A DNA stretch of 11,840 nt from Myxococcales bacterium (GCA_016720545.1 JADKKK010000029.1:1-11840), one strand, 5' to 3'; positions 1 through 6,999 are shown, numbered from the stretch's first letter. Numbers and translations are program-made. Notes: generated by a model not told the origin, from the letters alone.

Positions 1-182
1 GTGATAGAGCGTTGTGGTCTCTGGTCTTCGACGCTCGTAGACCGGAGTGGGCACCGCGCCCCCTCAGCAAGCCCGAGGCCCACCCAGCATCCCTGCGACC
101 TCGCGAGCTTGCGCTCACGGCGCCCGTGGGCGGGCAGCACGCCTCCAAGCCTCGCGCGGGGACTCGCTGCTGTGATCGGCAG
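1..182. repeat. Dispersed repeat, copy 1 (77-bp head and 44-bp tail)
   Basis: Positions 1-77 match 4565-4641 with a single mismatch (position 16, g against c). Positions 139-182 match 4801-4844 exactly over 44 bp. The sequence between head and tail differs: about 61 bp here, partly alignable, against about 160 bp in the other copy. Both copies run straight into GGAACGR heptamers. The head holds a small inverted repeat, ggtct/agacc, at 24-44. The window starts inside or at the edge of this repeat, so its left end cannot be placed. In copy 2 the head forms the 5' end of a minus-strand gene, so copy 1 may also lie in front of a related gene outside the window. Confidence 0.9.
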
Positions 183-275
183 AACGGGGAACGGGGAACG
201 AGGAACGCAAGGAACGAGGAACGGGGAACGCAAGGAACGAGGAACGAGGAACGCGAAACGCGAAACGAGAGAAGA
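183..275. repeat. GGAACGR heptamer minisatellite
   Basis: A run of imperfect 7-base units (ggaacga, ggaacgg, ggaacgc, then gaaacgc) fills this stretch right after the 44-bp tail of the dispersed repeat. A shorter run in the same position follows copy 2 at 4850-4887. No gene is supported here; long reading frames through it only translate the repeat. Confidence 0.9.
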
Positions 276-324
276 CGAAGCGCGGGACCCATGGAATGGC
301 CTTGTTTGCGGGCTTTTCCAGCGT

Positions 325-402
325 GTCGTCGTCCTCGGCGGCGTCAAGGGTTCGCGCCTTCGGCGCCGCTTCGCGCCCTTGACTCCGCCTGCGGGCGACG
401 AC
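325..402. repeat. Long imperfect palindrome
   Basis: Three nested stems are visible: 325-331 with 396-402 (7 bp), 337-350 with 376-389 (13 of 14 bp, centred on gtcaaggg/cccttgac), and an apical hairpin 354-358 with 362-366. The whole could fold into one extended cruciform or RNA hairpin about 50 bp upstream of the four-helix-bundle gene. It may be a dispersed palindromic (REP-like) repeat or a transcription terminator for incoming transcripts; there is no T tract. No second copy was seen in this window. Confidence 0.75.
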
Positions 403-452
403 GTGGGCGGGGCGCGCCCGCACGGTGCGGCGTGCACAACGAAAGGCTCGGT

Positions 453-838
453 ATGCTCTCGATTTACCCAGTTGCAGTGGCACTCCTGCGGGACCTGCGT
501 CCTGCCCTCGTACGCATCGAAACCTCGGATCGCGACCTCGCGAGGCAAATGCGGCGCGCGGGGGCAAGCGTCGTCCTCAACCTCGCGGAGGGCTCGGGCT
601 CGTTCGGCGGCACCGGGCGCGAACATGCAAGCGAGCCGGAGGCGAGCGGCGTGCCTATGGCAACCGACCGAAGGGAGGGCGCCACGAACGCTTCCGCAAC
701 GCCCTCGGCTCCCTGCGCGAAACCGAAGCCTGCCTCGATGTCGCCGTCGCCCTCGGCTACCTCGAAGAGCCGGAACGCCACGCCGCCACCACGAAGCTCG
801 GCCGAGTCGCCGCCGCCCTCGTGAAGCTCACGCGCTAA
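453..838 (+). pseudogene. Four-helix-bundle protein (S23/IVP type), frameshifted
   Basis: This resembles the four-helix-bundle proteins first known from 23S rRNA intervening sequences. Reading from ATG 453 gives MLSIYPVAVALLRDLRPAL, then ASVVLNLAEGSGSFGG, which matches the family's helix 1-2 and its N-[LIV]-AEG motif. The rest of the family, HERFRNALGSLRETEACL followed by DVAVALGYLEEPE, is only found in another frame that ends at TAA 836-838. The shift must lie between about 600 and 660, where an insertion of some tens of bases is also possible because the stretch between AEG and RHERF is longer than usual. With the two parts joined the length, about 125 residues, is near the family norm. Some relatives (Avd) bind reverse transcriptases, but no reverse transcriptase is visible here. 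Start chosen for family alignment; the upstream gaaagg is a weak ribosome binding site. Confidence 0.7.
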
Positions 839-850
839 TAGCGCGCCAGC

Positions 851-878
851 GCGCCGTGACTCCCCCGAGTCACGGCGC
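851..878 (+). terminator. Strong hairpin after the four-helix-bundle gene
   Basis: An 11-bp perfect stem (851-861 with 868-878) encloses a 6-base cccccg loop, 12 bases after the stop codon at 836-838. There is no T run after it, so it is either an atypical terminator or a structural repeat. Confidence 0.55.
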
Positions 879-884
879 CACCTC

Positions 885-958
885 CCGACCCCGACCCCGC
901 ACCCGACCTCGACCCCGACCTCGACCCCGACCTCGACCCCGACCCCGACCGACCCCGA
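885..958. repeat. CGACCY hexamer microsatellite
   Basis: Alternating cgaccc and cgacct units repeat with occasional slips. On either strand this translates as Arg-Pro or Gly-Val-Glu-Val runs, which explains the long but meaningless open frames across it. Confidence 0.9.
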
Positions 959-977
959 AGGGGACAGCCCGCCCGGT

Positions 978-1170
978 TGACCCGGACAGACCGCCGGGGT
1001 GACCCGGACAAGCCGCCTGGGTGACCCGGACAGCCCTCTGGGAGGCGAGACAGACCGCTCGGGTGGCCCGGACAGACGGGTCAGGGTGCCTCGGACAGAC
1101 CGCTCGGGTGACCCGGACAGTCGTCGGGGAGGCCGGACAGACCGGTTGGGTGACCCGGACACACGCCTCG
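978..1170. repeat. Tandem repeat, about nine units of 21-22 bp
   Basis: The core tgacccggacagaccgctcg starts at 978, 1000, 1022, 1064, 1087, 1109 and 1151. Two more degenerate units fill the double-length gaps at about 1043 and 1130. Spacing is 22, 22, 42, 23, 22 and 42 bases, so the unit length drifts between 21 and 23. The units are diverged from each other (ccgcc, ctcgg and ggttg variants), so the array is old rather than freshly expanded. The drift in unit length breaks any reading frame, which argues against protein repeats. Confidence 0.85.
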
Positions 1171-1419
1171 GCCTGTTGAACCGGGCCACTCGGCCGCTCC
1201 CTCTTTCGACGGCGCGCCCCCGTGTGAGCAAATAACTCGCCTCCCAAGAACCGAAAAATCCCGTGCTGTCTCGCCCACTTACCCTCGCGCCCTCCGCCCT
1301 CTCAACAAACTCGTCCGGCCGTACGCAACGAAACCACGAGGCCGACCGAGAGAGGGCAGCGGTGAGAACGAGGATCGCCTTCGTGGACGCCGCGGGTTCT
1401 AGATCGGAGATTGACAGCC
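1171..1419. other. Intergenic region upstream of the 1420 gene
   Basis: No gene or repeat was recognised. The stretch around 1230-1265 is locally A-rich (ccgaaaaatc) against the GC-rich surroundings and could hold the promoter of the downstream gene, but no convincing -35/-10 pair was found. A ggag at 1406-1409 is the likely ribosome binding site for the ATG at 1420. Confidence 0.5.
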
Positions 1420-2310
1420 ATGAAAACTGCGAATGCCAAGAAGTCTGCCTCTACCAAGTCCGCTCCCAAGGCCGTGGGCGCCGGCGCGAACGGATCGACG
1501 ATGACCGCGGCGCTGCGCGCGCCGATCGTCGTCGACGCCGACGCGTACGTCGCGGAGCACGGCCACCTCCTCGCGGGACTGCCCGCGAAGCGTATTCGCA
1601 TCTCGGTCGTGTCGCTCTGCAGCGACGCGAATACCCTGCTCGAGATCGCGGCGCCCCGGCGCGATCGAATCATCGGGGCCGGGTGCGAGGCCCGCTTCCT
1701 CGACGAGCTCCCGATGCGCGTCGCGCTGGCGCAGGCCTGCCAGACGCTGCGTCAATCGTCGCGGCTATCGTACTCGTCGGCAGAGAAGGCCTCTATCGAC
1801 GAGTGCCAAGCTCACCGCAACGAGATGATGCGCGTCTGTCGCCACGCGTTCCGCAAGGACGCGGACGTGCAAAAGTCGCTCACGGGTCTCCAGGAGGGAA
1901 CAGGCGTGCAAGACCTCCTCGAGGACTCGCGCGCGCTCCGCCACCACATTCTCCAATCCCCCGAGGCCGTGCGCAGCACTGGCTTCGAGCCCGAGGCGCT
2001 GGTCGCCCAGGCCCTCGCCCACGAAGAGGCGATTACCCGCCTCGCCACGACGCGCACGGTGCGCGTGAAAGGCGGCACTCCCGCCGTCACCCTCCGCAAT
2101 CAAGCGGTCCACTTCCTCCTCGAGGCGATGCGCGAGGTCCGCGACAACGCGGCCTTCGCCTTCGCCAAGGACCCCAAGCTCTCCGCCGCCCTCGAAGGCC
2201 TCGGGACGCTCTCCGTGAGCGCGAAGAAGTCCGACGAGGACACGGGCGACGCGCAGGAAGAGGAAAAGGGGGAAGAGCAGGACGAGGCGCAGGAAGAGGC
2301 TGTCGCCTGA
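1420..2310 (+). CDS. Hypothetical alpha-helical protein with acidic tail
   Basis: I do not recognise this 296-residue protein. Residues 1-28 are Lys/Ala/Ser-rich low complexity (MKTANAKKSASTKSAPK). The middle is predicted mostly helical, with long charged and Leu-rich stretches such as LRNQAVHFLLEAMREV and AFAKDPKLSAALEGLG. The last 30 residues are almost all Glu, Asp, Gln and Ala. No signal peptide or membrane segment is visible, so it should be cytoplasmic. Codon use is GC3-rich and regular throughout, which supports real coding. ATG 1420 is preferred over the in-frame TTG at 1411 because ggag at 1406-1409 is well spaced for it. A Rho-independent terminator follows 20 bases after the stop. 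The final 139 bases of the gene and the terminator's left half recur at 8593-8775. The Lys-rich start and acidic tail would suit a nucleic-acid- or partner-binding protein, but that is a guess. Confidence 0.75.
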   Translation: MKTANAKKSASTKSAPKAVGAGANGSTMTAALRAPIVVDADAYVAEHGHLLAGLPAKRIRISVVSLCSDANTLLEIAAPRRDRIIGAGCEARFLDELPMRVALAQACQTLRQSSRLSYSSAEKASIDECQAHRNEMMRVCRHAFRKDADVQKSLTGLQEGTGVQDLLEDSRALRHHILQSPEAVRSTGFEPEALVAQALAHEEAITRLATTRTVRVKGGTPAVTLRNQAVHFLLEAMREVRDNAAFAFAKDPKLSAALEGLGTLSVSAKKSDEDTGDAQEEEKGEEQDEAQEEAVA

Positions 2311-2353
2311 GTGAGCACGATCGGACTGAGGAAGAGCCCGCGCCAAGCGGGCT
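2171..2353 (+). repeat. 183-bp duplicated gene end, copy 1
   Basis: This block matches 8593-8775 over 183 bp without gaps and with four mismatches. It covers the last 47 codons of the 1420-2310 gene, its stop, and the terminator stem up to the loop-distal agcccgc/gcgggct part. Here it sits in its native context with an open frame and a complete terminator; the other copy is the transplanted one. Confidence 0.95.
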
Positions 2354-2365
2354 CTTCCGCTTTTT
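2330..2365 (+). terminator. Rho-independent terminator
   Basis: A 12-bp perfect stem (2330-2341 ggaagagcccgc with 2347-2358) with a 5-base loop gccaa is followed by gc and five T residues. It lies 20 bases after the stop of the 1420-2310 gene. Only the plus strand has the T tract, so it terminates that gene and not the minus-strand genes. Confidence 0.93.
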
Positions 2366-2383
2366 GTGGCTGACCCGTGGCGG

Positions 2384-2536
2384 TCAGGCGAACGATTCGG
2401 GCCATTCGCCGGTCTCCGCCCAACGTCGAAGGTCTTCCGCGGACACGTCGACCGGTGCCGACGCTTCGTCTTCGCGGATCTCTTCGGCCGTCTCGGGCGA
2501 GGCGACGAGCGGCGCGTCTTTGAGGGCGGGACCCAT
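2384..2536 (-). CDS. Small hypothetical protein (50 aa)
   Basis: A 50-residue reading frame from ATG (2534-2536) to TGA (2384-2386). The product begins MGPALKDAPLVASPETAEEI and ends AEDLRRWAETGEWPESFA. It is acidic, has no signal peptide, and codon use fits a GC-rich genome (third positions mostly G or C). The ending RRWAETGEWPESFA looks like a conserved short helix-turn segment rather than noise, but I cannot name the family. No clear Shine-Dalgarno sequence precedes the ATG; an in-frame earlier start at 2659 would add an Arg-rich stretch that looks non-coding. It lies downstream of, and on the same strand as, the collagen-like gene with a gap of about 150 bp, so it may be co-transcribed. 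It could also be the C-terminal relic of a longer gene. Confidence 0.45.
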   Translation of the reverse strand: MGPALKDAPLVASPETAEEIREDEASAPVDVSAEDLRRWAETGEWPESFA

Positions 2537-2689
2537 ATCGCGAGTCTGCCACGCGGCCGGCTTGGGGGCGAGGGCCGTCTCCCTCGACGTCTCTCGCGGG
2601 GATCGACAGGGTTGGCAGCGTTCGCGCCGCCTTCGCCCGCGGAGAAGTGCCAATCCCAACCGCGAGGTCCGGTACGTCGAGCCGTTCGC

Positions 2690-4618
2690 TCAGGGCGGCG
2701 CGTCGATGCGCAGCTCGACCCGACCCGGCGCGCCGTTCGCGCCGTTCGCGCCCCGCGCGCCGTTCGCGCCGTTGCTGCCCGCCGAGCCGGTCATGCCGCC
2801 GCTCACCGAGGTGAAGCGCCCGTTCACCGTGCACGAAGCGCTCGAGCCGCCGGAGCCGCCGGAGCCGCCCTGGCCGCCGCGCCCGCCCTCGCCGCCGGGG
2901 CCGCCCGCGCCGCCCTCGCTCCGCACGAAGCTCCGCGCCGCCCGCGAGAGCGCCGCGCAGTCGCCCGTGACGCACGAGCCTCGGACGACCACGTCGCCGC
3001 CGCGCCCGCCGGGGCCGCCCGGCCCGCCCGCGGTGCCGCTGCCGCCCGCGCCGCCCGAGCCGCCGCTGGTCCCCGGGCTGCCCGGGCACGAGGCCGACGA
3101 GCCGCTCGAGCCGTTCGACCCGCGCGCGCCGTCGGTGCCCCGCGCGCCCGCCGGCCCGGCGCCGCCGCGGGTCGCGATCACGAACGCCTCGAGGTCGTCG
3201 GCCTCGACCACGCCGACGAGCGGCCCGTCGGGGCCGGTCACCTCGAAGAGCACGCGGGGGGAGTAGCGTCGCTGGAGCGACACGCGGAGATCGGGGCCGC
3301 GCCCGCTCGTCGGGCCGGTGAACACGATGGGGCTCGGGCGCTCGAACCGGATGGGCCACTCGAGGGTGAACAGCTCCTTCTCGTGCACCAAAAACGGGAG
3401 CGGCAGGTTCGGTGTATTGTACACAAGCTTCAGCGCGTCCCGGGTGGCGATGCGCTCGACGAAATGCAGCAGGCCCTGCGCGTCGACGCGCACGATGGGG
3501 ATCGCGGGGCGCACCTCGCTCGGCAGCACACACGGGGTCACGTCGAGCGCGTCGGCGGGGGCGCACACGGTGAGCGGCTCCTCGAAGCCTGTCGCGCGGA
3601 CGAAGAGGGCGCCGCGCAGCTCGATCGACGGGAGCACCTGCGCCCCGCCGGTGGTGCGCGCCGCGCCCTCCACCGCGAGCAGCGTGGAGGTCTGCTTCCA
3701 CACGTTCTGCCGCACGAGCAGGCCGCGGACGCGGAGCCGCTCCTCGTCGACCCAGCCGGCGGTGGGGGCGTGCTGCCCGAGGTCGACCGGGTTTCTCCCC
3801 TCGGCCATCACGCGCGCCTGGGTCTCGTCGGGGTGGGCGCGAACGTAGGCCGACGCGCTCGCGGCCACGTGCAGGCGGACGACGCGACGCCGCGCCTCGT
3901 CCCGGAGGGTCGCCTCGGGGACGCGCTGCGCGACGCGGCGGAGGAGAAGCTCGTCCTTGCGCGCGAACAGCGCGTCGAGGGTGGCGACCGTGACGGGGGC
4001 GCCCGACAGCACGCCGCGGCCGAGGTCGATGTCGACGAGGAGATCGCGGCCATAGCGGGCCGCGATGGGCCCGAGCCGGCCCTTGTCGAGCGCGGCGGTC
4101 AGCTTCGCGACGTCGTCGGCCACGGCCTCGGGGTGAGGCGCCGTGCCCCTTGGACGGAAGAGGAGCGTCTTGTGGAGCGCCTCGAGGCGCGCGCGCTCGG
4201 CCGCGTCGGTCTCGACCGCGCTCCGCGAGACGAGGGTGCGGTAGGCGTGCGCGAGCTCGTCGAGGAGGGACGCGGCCTCTCCCGCGGGGAGGCTCTCGAG
4301 CATGAGCATCGCGCAGCGCTGCCACAGGCCCGGCGCGACCTTGCCGGAGAGCAGGCCGCCGGCGAGCGCCTCGAAGTCGTCGCGGGACTCGCCGCGGAAC
4401 CCGTCGCCGCCCGCGCGCCGATCGCACACCGTGGCCGTGGCGCCGGGCTGGTGGAGGTAGTGGGTCAGCGCCGCGCCCGAGCCCTCGCGCGCCAGATCGG
4501 AGGCCGTGAACGGCGTGGGGAACGAGCGCCCGCACGCCGGCGTGGCCAGCGCGGCGAGCGCCACGTGATAGAGCGTTGTCGTCTCTGGTCTTCGACGCTC
4601 GTAGACCGGAGTGGGCAC
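2690..4618 (-). CDS. Putative lipoprotein with collagen-like Gly-rich C-terminus
   Basis: A 642-residue protein with no recognised family over most of its length. Residues 19-29 (VALAALATPAC) look like a short hydrophobic stretch ending at a lipidation Cys, Cys29, though TPAC is a poor lipobox. Residues 40-480 are a mixed alpha/beta region with long helical parts at about 105-270 and more beta-like sequence from 320. Residues 485-541, 569-592 and 607-632 are Gly-X-Y or Gly-Gly-X blocks (GPAGARGTDGARG, NGANGARGANGANGAPG), separated by two short Cys-containing segments that share GSSASC. The chain ends with the beta-like RVELRIDAPP. It is probably a surface or periplasmic protein with a collagen-like stalk. 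The GTG start at 4618 lies within a dispersed repeat (4565-4641), so the first 18 residues may not be native. No other in-frame start gives a better signal peptide. Confidence 0.7.
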   Translation of the reverse strand: MPTPVYERRRPETTTLYHVALAALATPACGRSFPTPFTASDLAREGSGAALTHYLHQPGATATVCDRRAGGDGFRGESRDDFEALAGGLLSGKVAPGLWQRCAMLMLESLPAGEAASLLDELAHAYRTLVSRSAVETDAAERARLEALHKTLLFRPRGTAPHPEAVADDVAKLTAALDKGRLGPIAARYGRDLLVDIDLGRGVLSGAPVTVATLDALFARKDELLLRRVAQRVPEATLRDEARRRVVRLHVAASASAYVRAHPDETQARVMAEGRNPVDLGQHAPTAGWVDEERLRVRGLLVRQNVWKQTSTLLAVEGAARTTGGAQVLPSIELRGALFVRATGFEEPLTVCAPADALDVTPCVLPSEVRPAIPIVRVDAQGLLHFVERIATRDALKLVYNTPNLPLPFLVHEKELFTLEWPIRFERPSPIVFTGPTSGRGPDLRVSLQRRYSPRVLFEVTGPDGPLVGVVEADDLEAFVIATRGGAGPAGARGTDGARGSNGSSGSSASCPGSPGTSGGSGGAGGSGTAGGPGGPGGRGGDVVVRGSCVTGDCAALSRAARSFVRSEGGAGGPGGEGGRGGQGGSGGSGGSSASCTVNGRFTSVSGGMTGSAGSNGANGARGANGANGAPGRVELRIDAPP

Positions 4619-4844
4619 CGCGCCCCCTCAGCAAGCCCGAGCATCGCTGCCATCTCGCGAGCTTGCCCTCACCGCGCCCTGTCCCGGACGTCTTCTCGTT
4701 GTTCCGGACACCTCGGCTCCTCGGGAAGCTCTCGCCGCGCGACGCGCCGGTCTCCGAGCCCGCGTCCGCGCGACGCCCGGAGAGCGCGCGGGCGGGCGAC
4801 ACGCCTCCAAGCCTCGCGCGGGGACTCGCTGCTGTGATCGGCAG
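4565..4844. repeat. Dispersed repeat, copy 2
   Basis: The head (4565-4641) matches 1-77 at 76 of 77 positions and the tail (4801-4844) matches 139-182 exactly. Between them this copy carries about 160 bp, including two runs with cggac and a GC-rich stretch (4677-4795) absent from copy 1. The left boundary falls inside a minus-strand coding sequence, at the codon after LYH. No plus-strand gene is supported here. Confidence 0.9.
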
Positions 4845-4849
4845 GAGGA

Positions 4850-4887
4850 AGGGGGAACGAGGAACGCAGGGAACGGGGAACGGTTCC
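4850..4887. repeat. GGAACGR heptamers, short copy
   Basis: About five heptamer units follow the repeat tail, as they do after copy 1, and end in the small palindrome ggaacggttcc at 4877-4887. Confidence 0.8.
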
Positions 4888-5040
4888 GAGCGTCGCGAGG
4901 AGCGCCGTGCTGAGAGGAACGAGAACGTTACGTCGCGTCGTCATGGCCCCCCCGAATCGGCAGGAGAATCACATGGAAACACGTGCAAGTCACGAAGCTG
5001 ACGTCGCCAAGCGCCCCGACGAAACGCCACGAACCTCACC

Positions 5041-5068
5041 TTGACAGAGGTGACCTTGCTGGTACGGT
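5041..5068 (+). promoter_or_regulatory. Sigma70-like promoter of the exported-protein operon
   Basis: A perfect TTGACA (5041-5046), a 16-base spacer and tacggt (5063-5068), about 45 bases before the TTG start at 5114. The -35 box is ideal and the -10 box moderate. The stretch 4888-5040 before it holds no supported gene. Confidence 0.5.
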
Positions 5069-5102
5069 GTCAGTTGGGGTCACGGCAATCGCACATATCG
5101 GC

Positions 5103-5108
5103 AGGAGG
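5103..5108 (+). promoter_or_regulatory. Strong ribosome binding site before a TTG start
   Basis: The hexamer aggagg lies 5 bases before TTG 5114. It fixes the start of the exported-protein gene at this TTG, which also gives a complete signal peptide. Confidence 0.8.
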
Positions 5109-5113
5109 ACGTC

Positions 5114-6145
5114 TTGACGCAAAGTAGATGCCGAAGGCGAACAAAGACGACGAAGTGGGTATTCCAAGTACTCACGACTGCGACCGTGGCAATCGCTGCA
5201 TTCGTCGGCGACGCACGTGAGGCACTCGCTAAGAATTACTCCTACGAGTGCGCCAGTGAGTACACCGACTGCAACGGAACTGACATTCCGAACGCGTGCA
5301 CAGACGCGTATGGCTTCAGCACTGTCATGTACAATGCTGGCCACAGCTTTATTCAGGGCTATAGCGACAACTCCGCGTACGATTCCGACTCAATCGACCC
5401 AGACATCGTCAGCGGCGGCCACGACGACAGCTACACCGACACATCGTCGAATCATTTCCTATACTACGCGATGCACGGTTCCTGCGGAAATTACGCGCAC
5501 GGCCTCGGATCGTGCGACAACGACTACTACTGTGCCGGCACCTACGGAAGCAGTATGTACGGCGGATACAGCAACCTGACCTGGGCATGCGACTACGTGA
5601 CTCACACGTGCTCGGGGTACAAAACTGACATGTGGTTTGACCGATATGCCATAACTTGCTCGTCCAACGACACGTTTGGGCATGGGGCGAGCATCACGTC
5701 GCAGATGCGGTTCGGCGAGTATTCGGGAATTAGCTGGGGTGGCGCCGGCCAAAACGGAAACACCGACTTCGTGGCGTTTGACACGAGTTGTCCAATGGCA
5801 TTTCCATTTGTTATCGAGATGAATTCCCAGATTTTCACCGGCCTTCACATGCAGCTCGGGTTCTCCACCTCGCCGGGCGGTGATACTGGCGATTCTTCGA
5901 TTCGCGGCGGAGAATTCGCCAGCCGTATGGTAAGCGACCCGCCGCAAACCGTGGCGGCCGCATGGATCGATGCGGCCCGATACGACGATGAAGAGAACTC
6001 GTGCCCGGAACTCTGTACGGTTGCGCTCTCCTGCGACTGGGGGACCTACTATCCGGGGTACCGCCTGTCCTATGAGACATTGACCAGCGAGGGAGACCCC
6101 GCATACGCGCCGACTCACTGTGCCTGGACCTACTGGTGCTGCTAG
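5114..6145 (+). CDS. Exported Cys-rich DUF6345-like protein
   Basis: A 343-residue exported protein. Residues 1-39 form a Sec signal peptide: basic RCRRRTKTTK, hydrophobic TATVAIAAFVG, and cleavage after ALA. The mature part has 16 cysteines, suggesting several disulfides. Its layout resembles DUF6345 proteins: a strand ending in His-Gly (HFLYYAMHG, His121), a second strand ending in Cys (NTDFVAFDTSC, Cys226), then FTGLHMQLGFSTS (241-253), an RGGEFA stretch (264-269) and AAAWIDAA (281-288). A hydrophobic strand plus HG and a later hydrophobic strand plus SC is also the arrangement of clan CD cysteine peptidases, so hydrolase activity is possible but unproven. TTG 5114 is chosen for the aggagg at 5103-5108 and the signal peptide. 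It is first in a three-gene operon; the next gene starts 15 bp after its stop. Its codons look less GC-rich than the flanks, which hints at transfer. Confidence 0.82.
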   Translation: MTQSRCRRRTKTTKWVFQVLTTATVAIAAFVGDAREALAKNYSYECASEYTDCNGTDIPNACTDAYGFSTVMYNAGHSFIQGYSDNSAYDSDSIDPDIVSGGHDDSYTDTSSNHFLYYAMHGSCGNYAHGLGSCDNDYYCAGTYGSSMYGGYSNLTWACDYVTHTCSGYKTDMWFDRYAITCSSNDTFGHGASITSQMRFGEYSGISWGGAGQNGNTDFVAFDTSCPMAFPFVIEMNSQIFTGLHMQLGFSTSPGGDTGDSSIRGGEFASRMVSDPPQTVAAAWIDAARYDDEENSCPELCTVALSCDWGTYYPGYRLSYETLTSEGDPAYAPTHCAWTYWCC

Positions 6146-6160
6146 TAAACGGAGGACACC

Positions 6161-6994
6161 ATGAAATACATGTTCGGCGCGTTCGTTTCTCTGATGCTTT
6201 GTGCCGCGGGGTGCTCGGCGGACCCTCCGGATACCCCTCAGATCGGTCACGTCAGCAGTCTTCTCGCGTCGGGACCGGCTCTGTCGAATCGATTCGACTT
6301 TCCCATTCATGGCGCCACGAAGGAGTCGAACGTCGACACCTACCTATCCTTCAGCGGAGAGGGTGACTCCATCATTCAGTACAAGAACCTCGGGGAAGTC
6401 GTCGCGTGGAGCGCGCCGCACACCCCCCAAATGCAACGTGGCTGGCCGACCAGCGAATCGGAGCACGAGGGCCTCGCACGCCAGTATTTTGCGCGGGTCG
6501 GGGTACCGAGCGATGAGATCGCATCGGTGACCAATTTCAAGGGGTTCTCTTCCCTGGCTCCGATCGCCGATCCTCGATCGGTGTCGACGACGCCGATTGG
6601 ATATTCGACTACAGCCCGTCGATCGATCCGTGGCGTGTCAGTTCCTGACTCACACGCTGGAGTTCAGCTGAACGTGGACAGAGTCCCCGTCTCGCTATCG
6701 CTCTCTTGGCCGATGGTGCCTGCGGGAATCCTCGACCGGGCGAGCACCATGAGGGCTGCGCTGCCCACGGCGTGGCGCCCACCCGCTGCACTCATCGGGA
6801 GCACAACGTTCGTCAGGAGCGAAGTGGTGATTCGCCATAGCCGGAAGAGCCAAGGGACCACAACTTGGCTGGTGGTCGTCAGGTCTCACATGAAGTCGGG
6901 GACCCGCGCGACGACGTTGGATACCGACGACCTTGGGAACAGGGTCACCGAATTTGATCCCCCGACGCCAGCGCAGCCTGCGCGAACAAAGTAG
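6161..6994 (+). CDS. Lipoprotein with possible FTP/PepSY-like segment
   Basis: A 277-residue predicted lipoprotein. The signal MKYMFGAFVSLMLCAAGC puts the lipidated Cys at position 18. Residues 105-121 (LARQYFARVGVPSDEIA) form a helix, and residues 148-184 read YSTTARRSIRGVSVPDSHAG followed by a VQLNVD...LSLSWP strand. An R-x-I-x-G-V-x-V segment followed by paired strands recalls the FTP/PepSY-type folds found in protease propeptides and in the N-terminal part of some DUF6345 proteins. This is judged by eye and not secure. A ggagg at 6151-6155 stands 5 bases before ATG 6161. The short gap to the DUF6345-like gene suggests the two products work together, perhaps with this one as a tethered chaperone, inhibitor or partner. 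The next gene begins 5 bases after its stop. Confidence 0.75.
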   Translation: MKYMFGAFVSLMLCAAGCSADPPDTPQIGHVSSLLASGPALSNRFDFPIHGATKESNVDTYLSFSGEGDSIIQYKNLGEVVAWSAPHTPQMQRGWPTSESEHEGLARQYFARVGVPSDEIASVTNFKGFSSLAPIADPRSVSTTPIGYSTTARRSIRGVSVPDSHAGVQLNVDRVPVSLSLSWPMVPAGILDRASTMRAALPTAWRPPAALIGSTTFVRSEVVIRHSRKSQGTTTWLVVVRSHMKSGTRATTLDTDDLGNRVTEFDPPTPAQPARTK

Positions 6995-6999
6995 GCGAC

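Noticed and set aside
453..838. Diversity-generating retroelement, because Avd proteins share the four-helix-bundle fold
   Set aside because: No reverse transcriptase, template repeat or variable repeat was seen in the window.
978..1170. CRISPR array
   Set aside because: Units are only 21-22 bp, tandem with no unique spacers, and no cas gene is nearby.
1..1231. Long open frames on both strands
   Set aside because: They mostly translate heptamer, hexamer and 22-bp repeats into Arg/Pro- or Ser/Gly-rich strings and show no family similarity, apart from the four-helix-bundle parts.
2100..4837. Very long open frames overlapping the collagen-like gene on both strands (823 and 900 codons)
   Set aside because: GC-rich shadow frames: they are Arg/Ala/Pro-rich with no domain, while the 2690-4618 frame has sensible composition and organised Gly-rich blocks.
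4973..5044. 23-codon frame METRASHEADVAKRPDETPR... with aggag ahead of it
   Set aside because: Its stop overlaps the -35 box of the operon promoter, so it would precede that transcript; too short to support.
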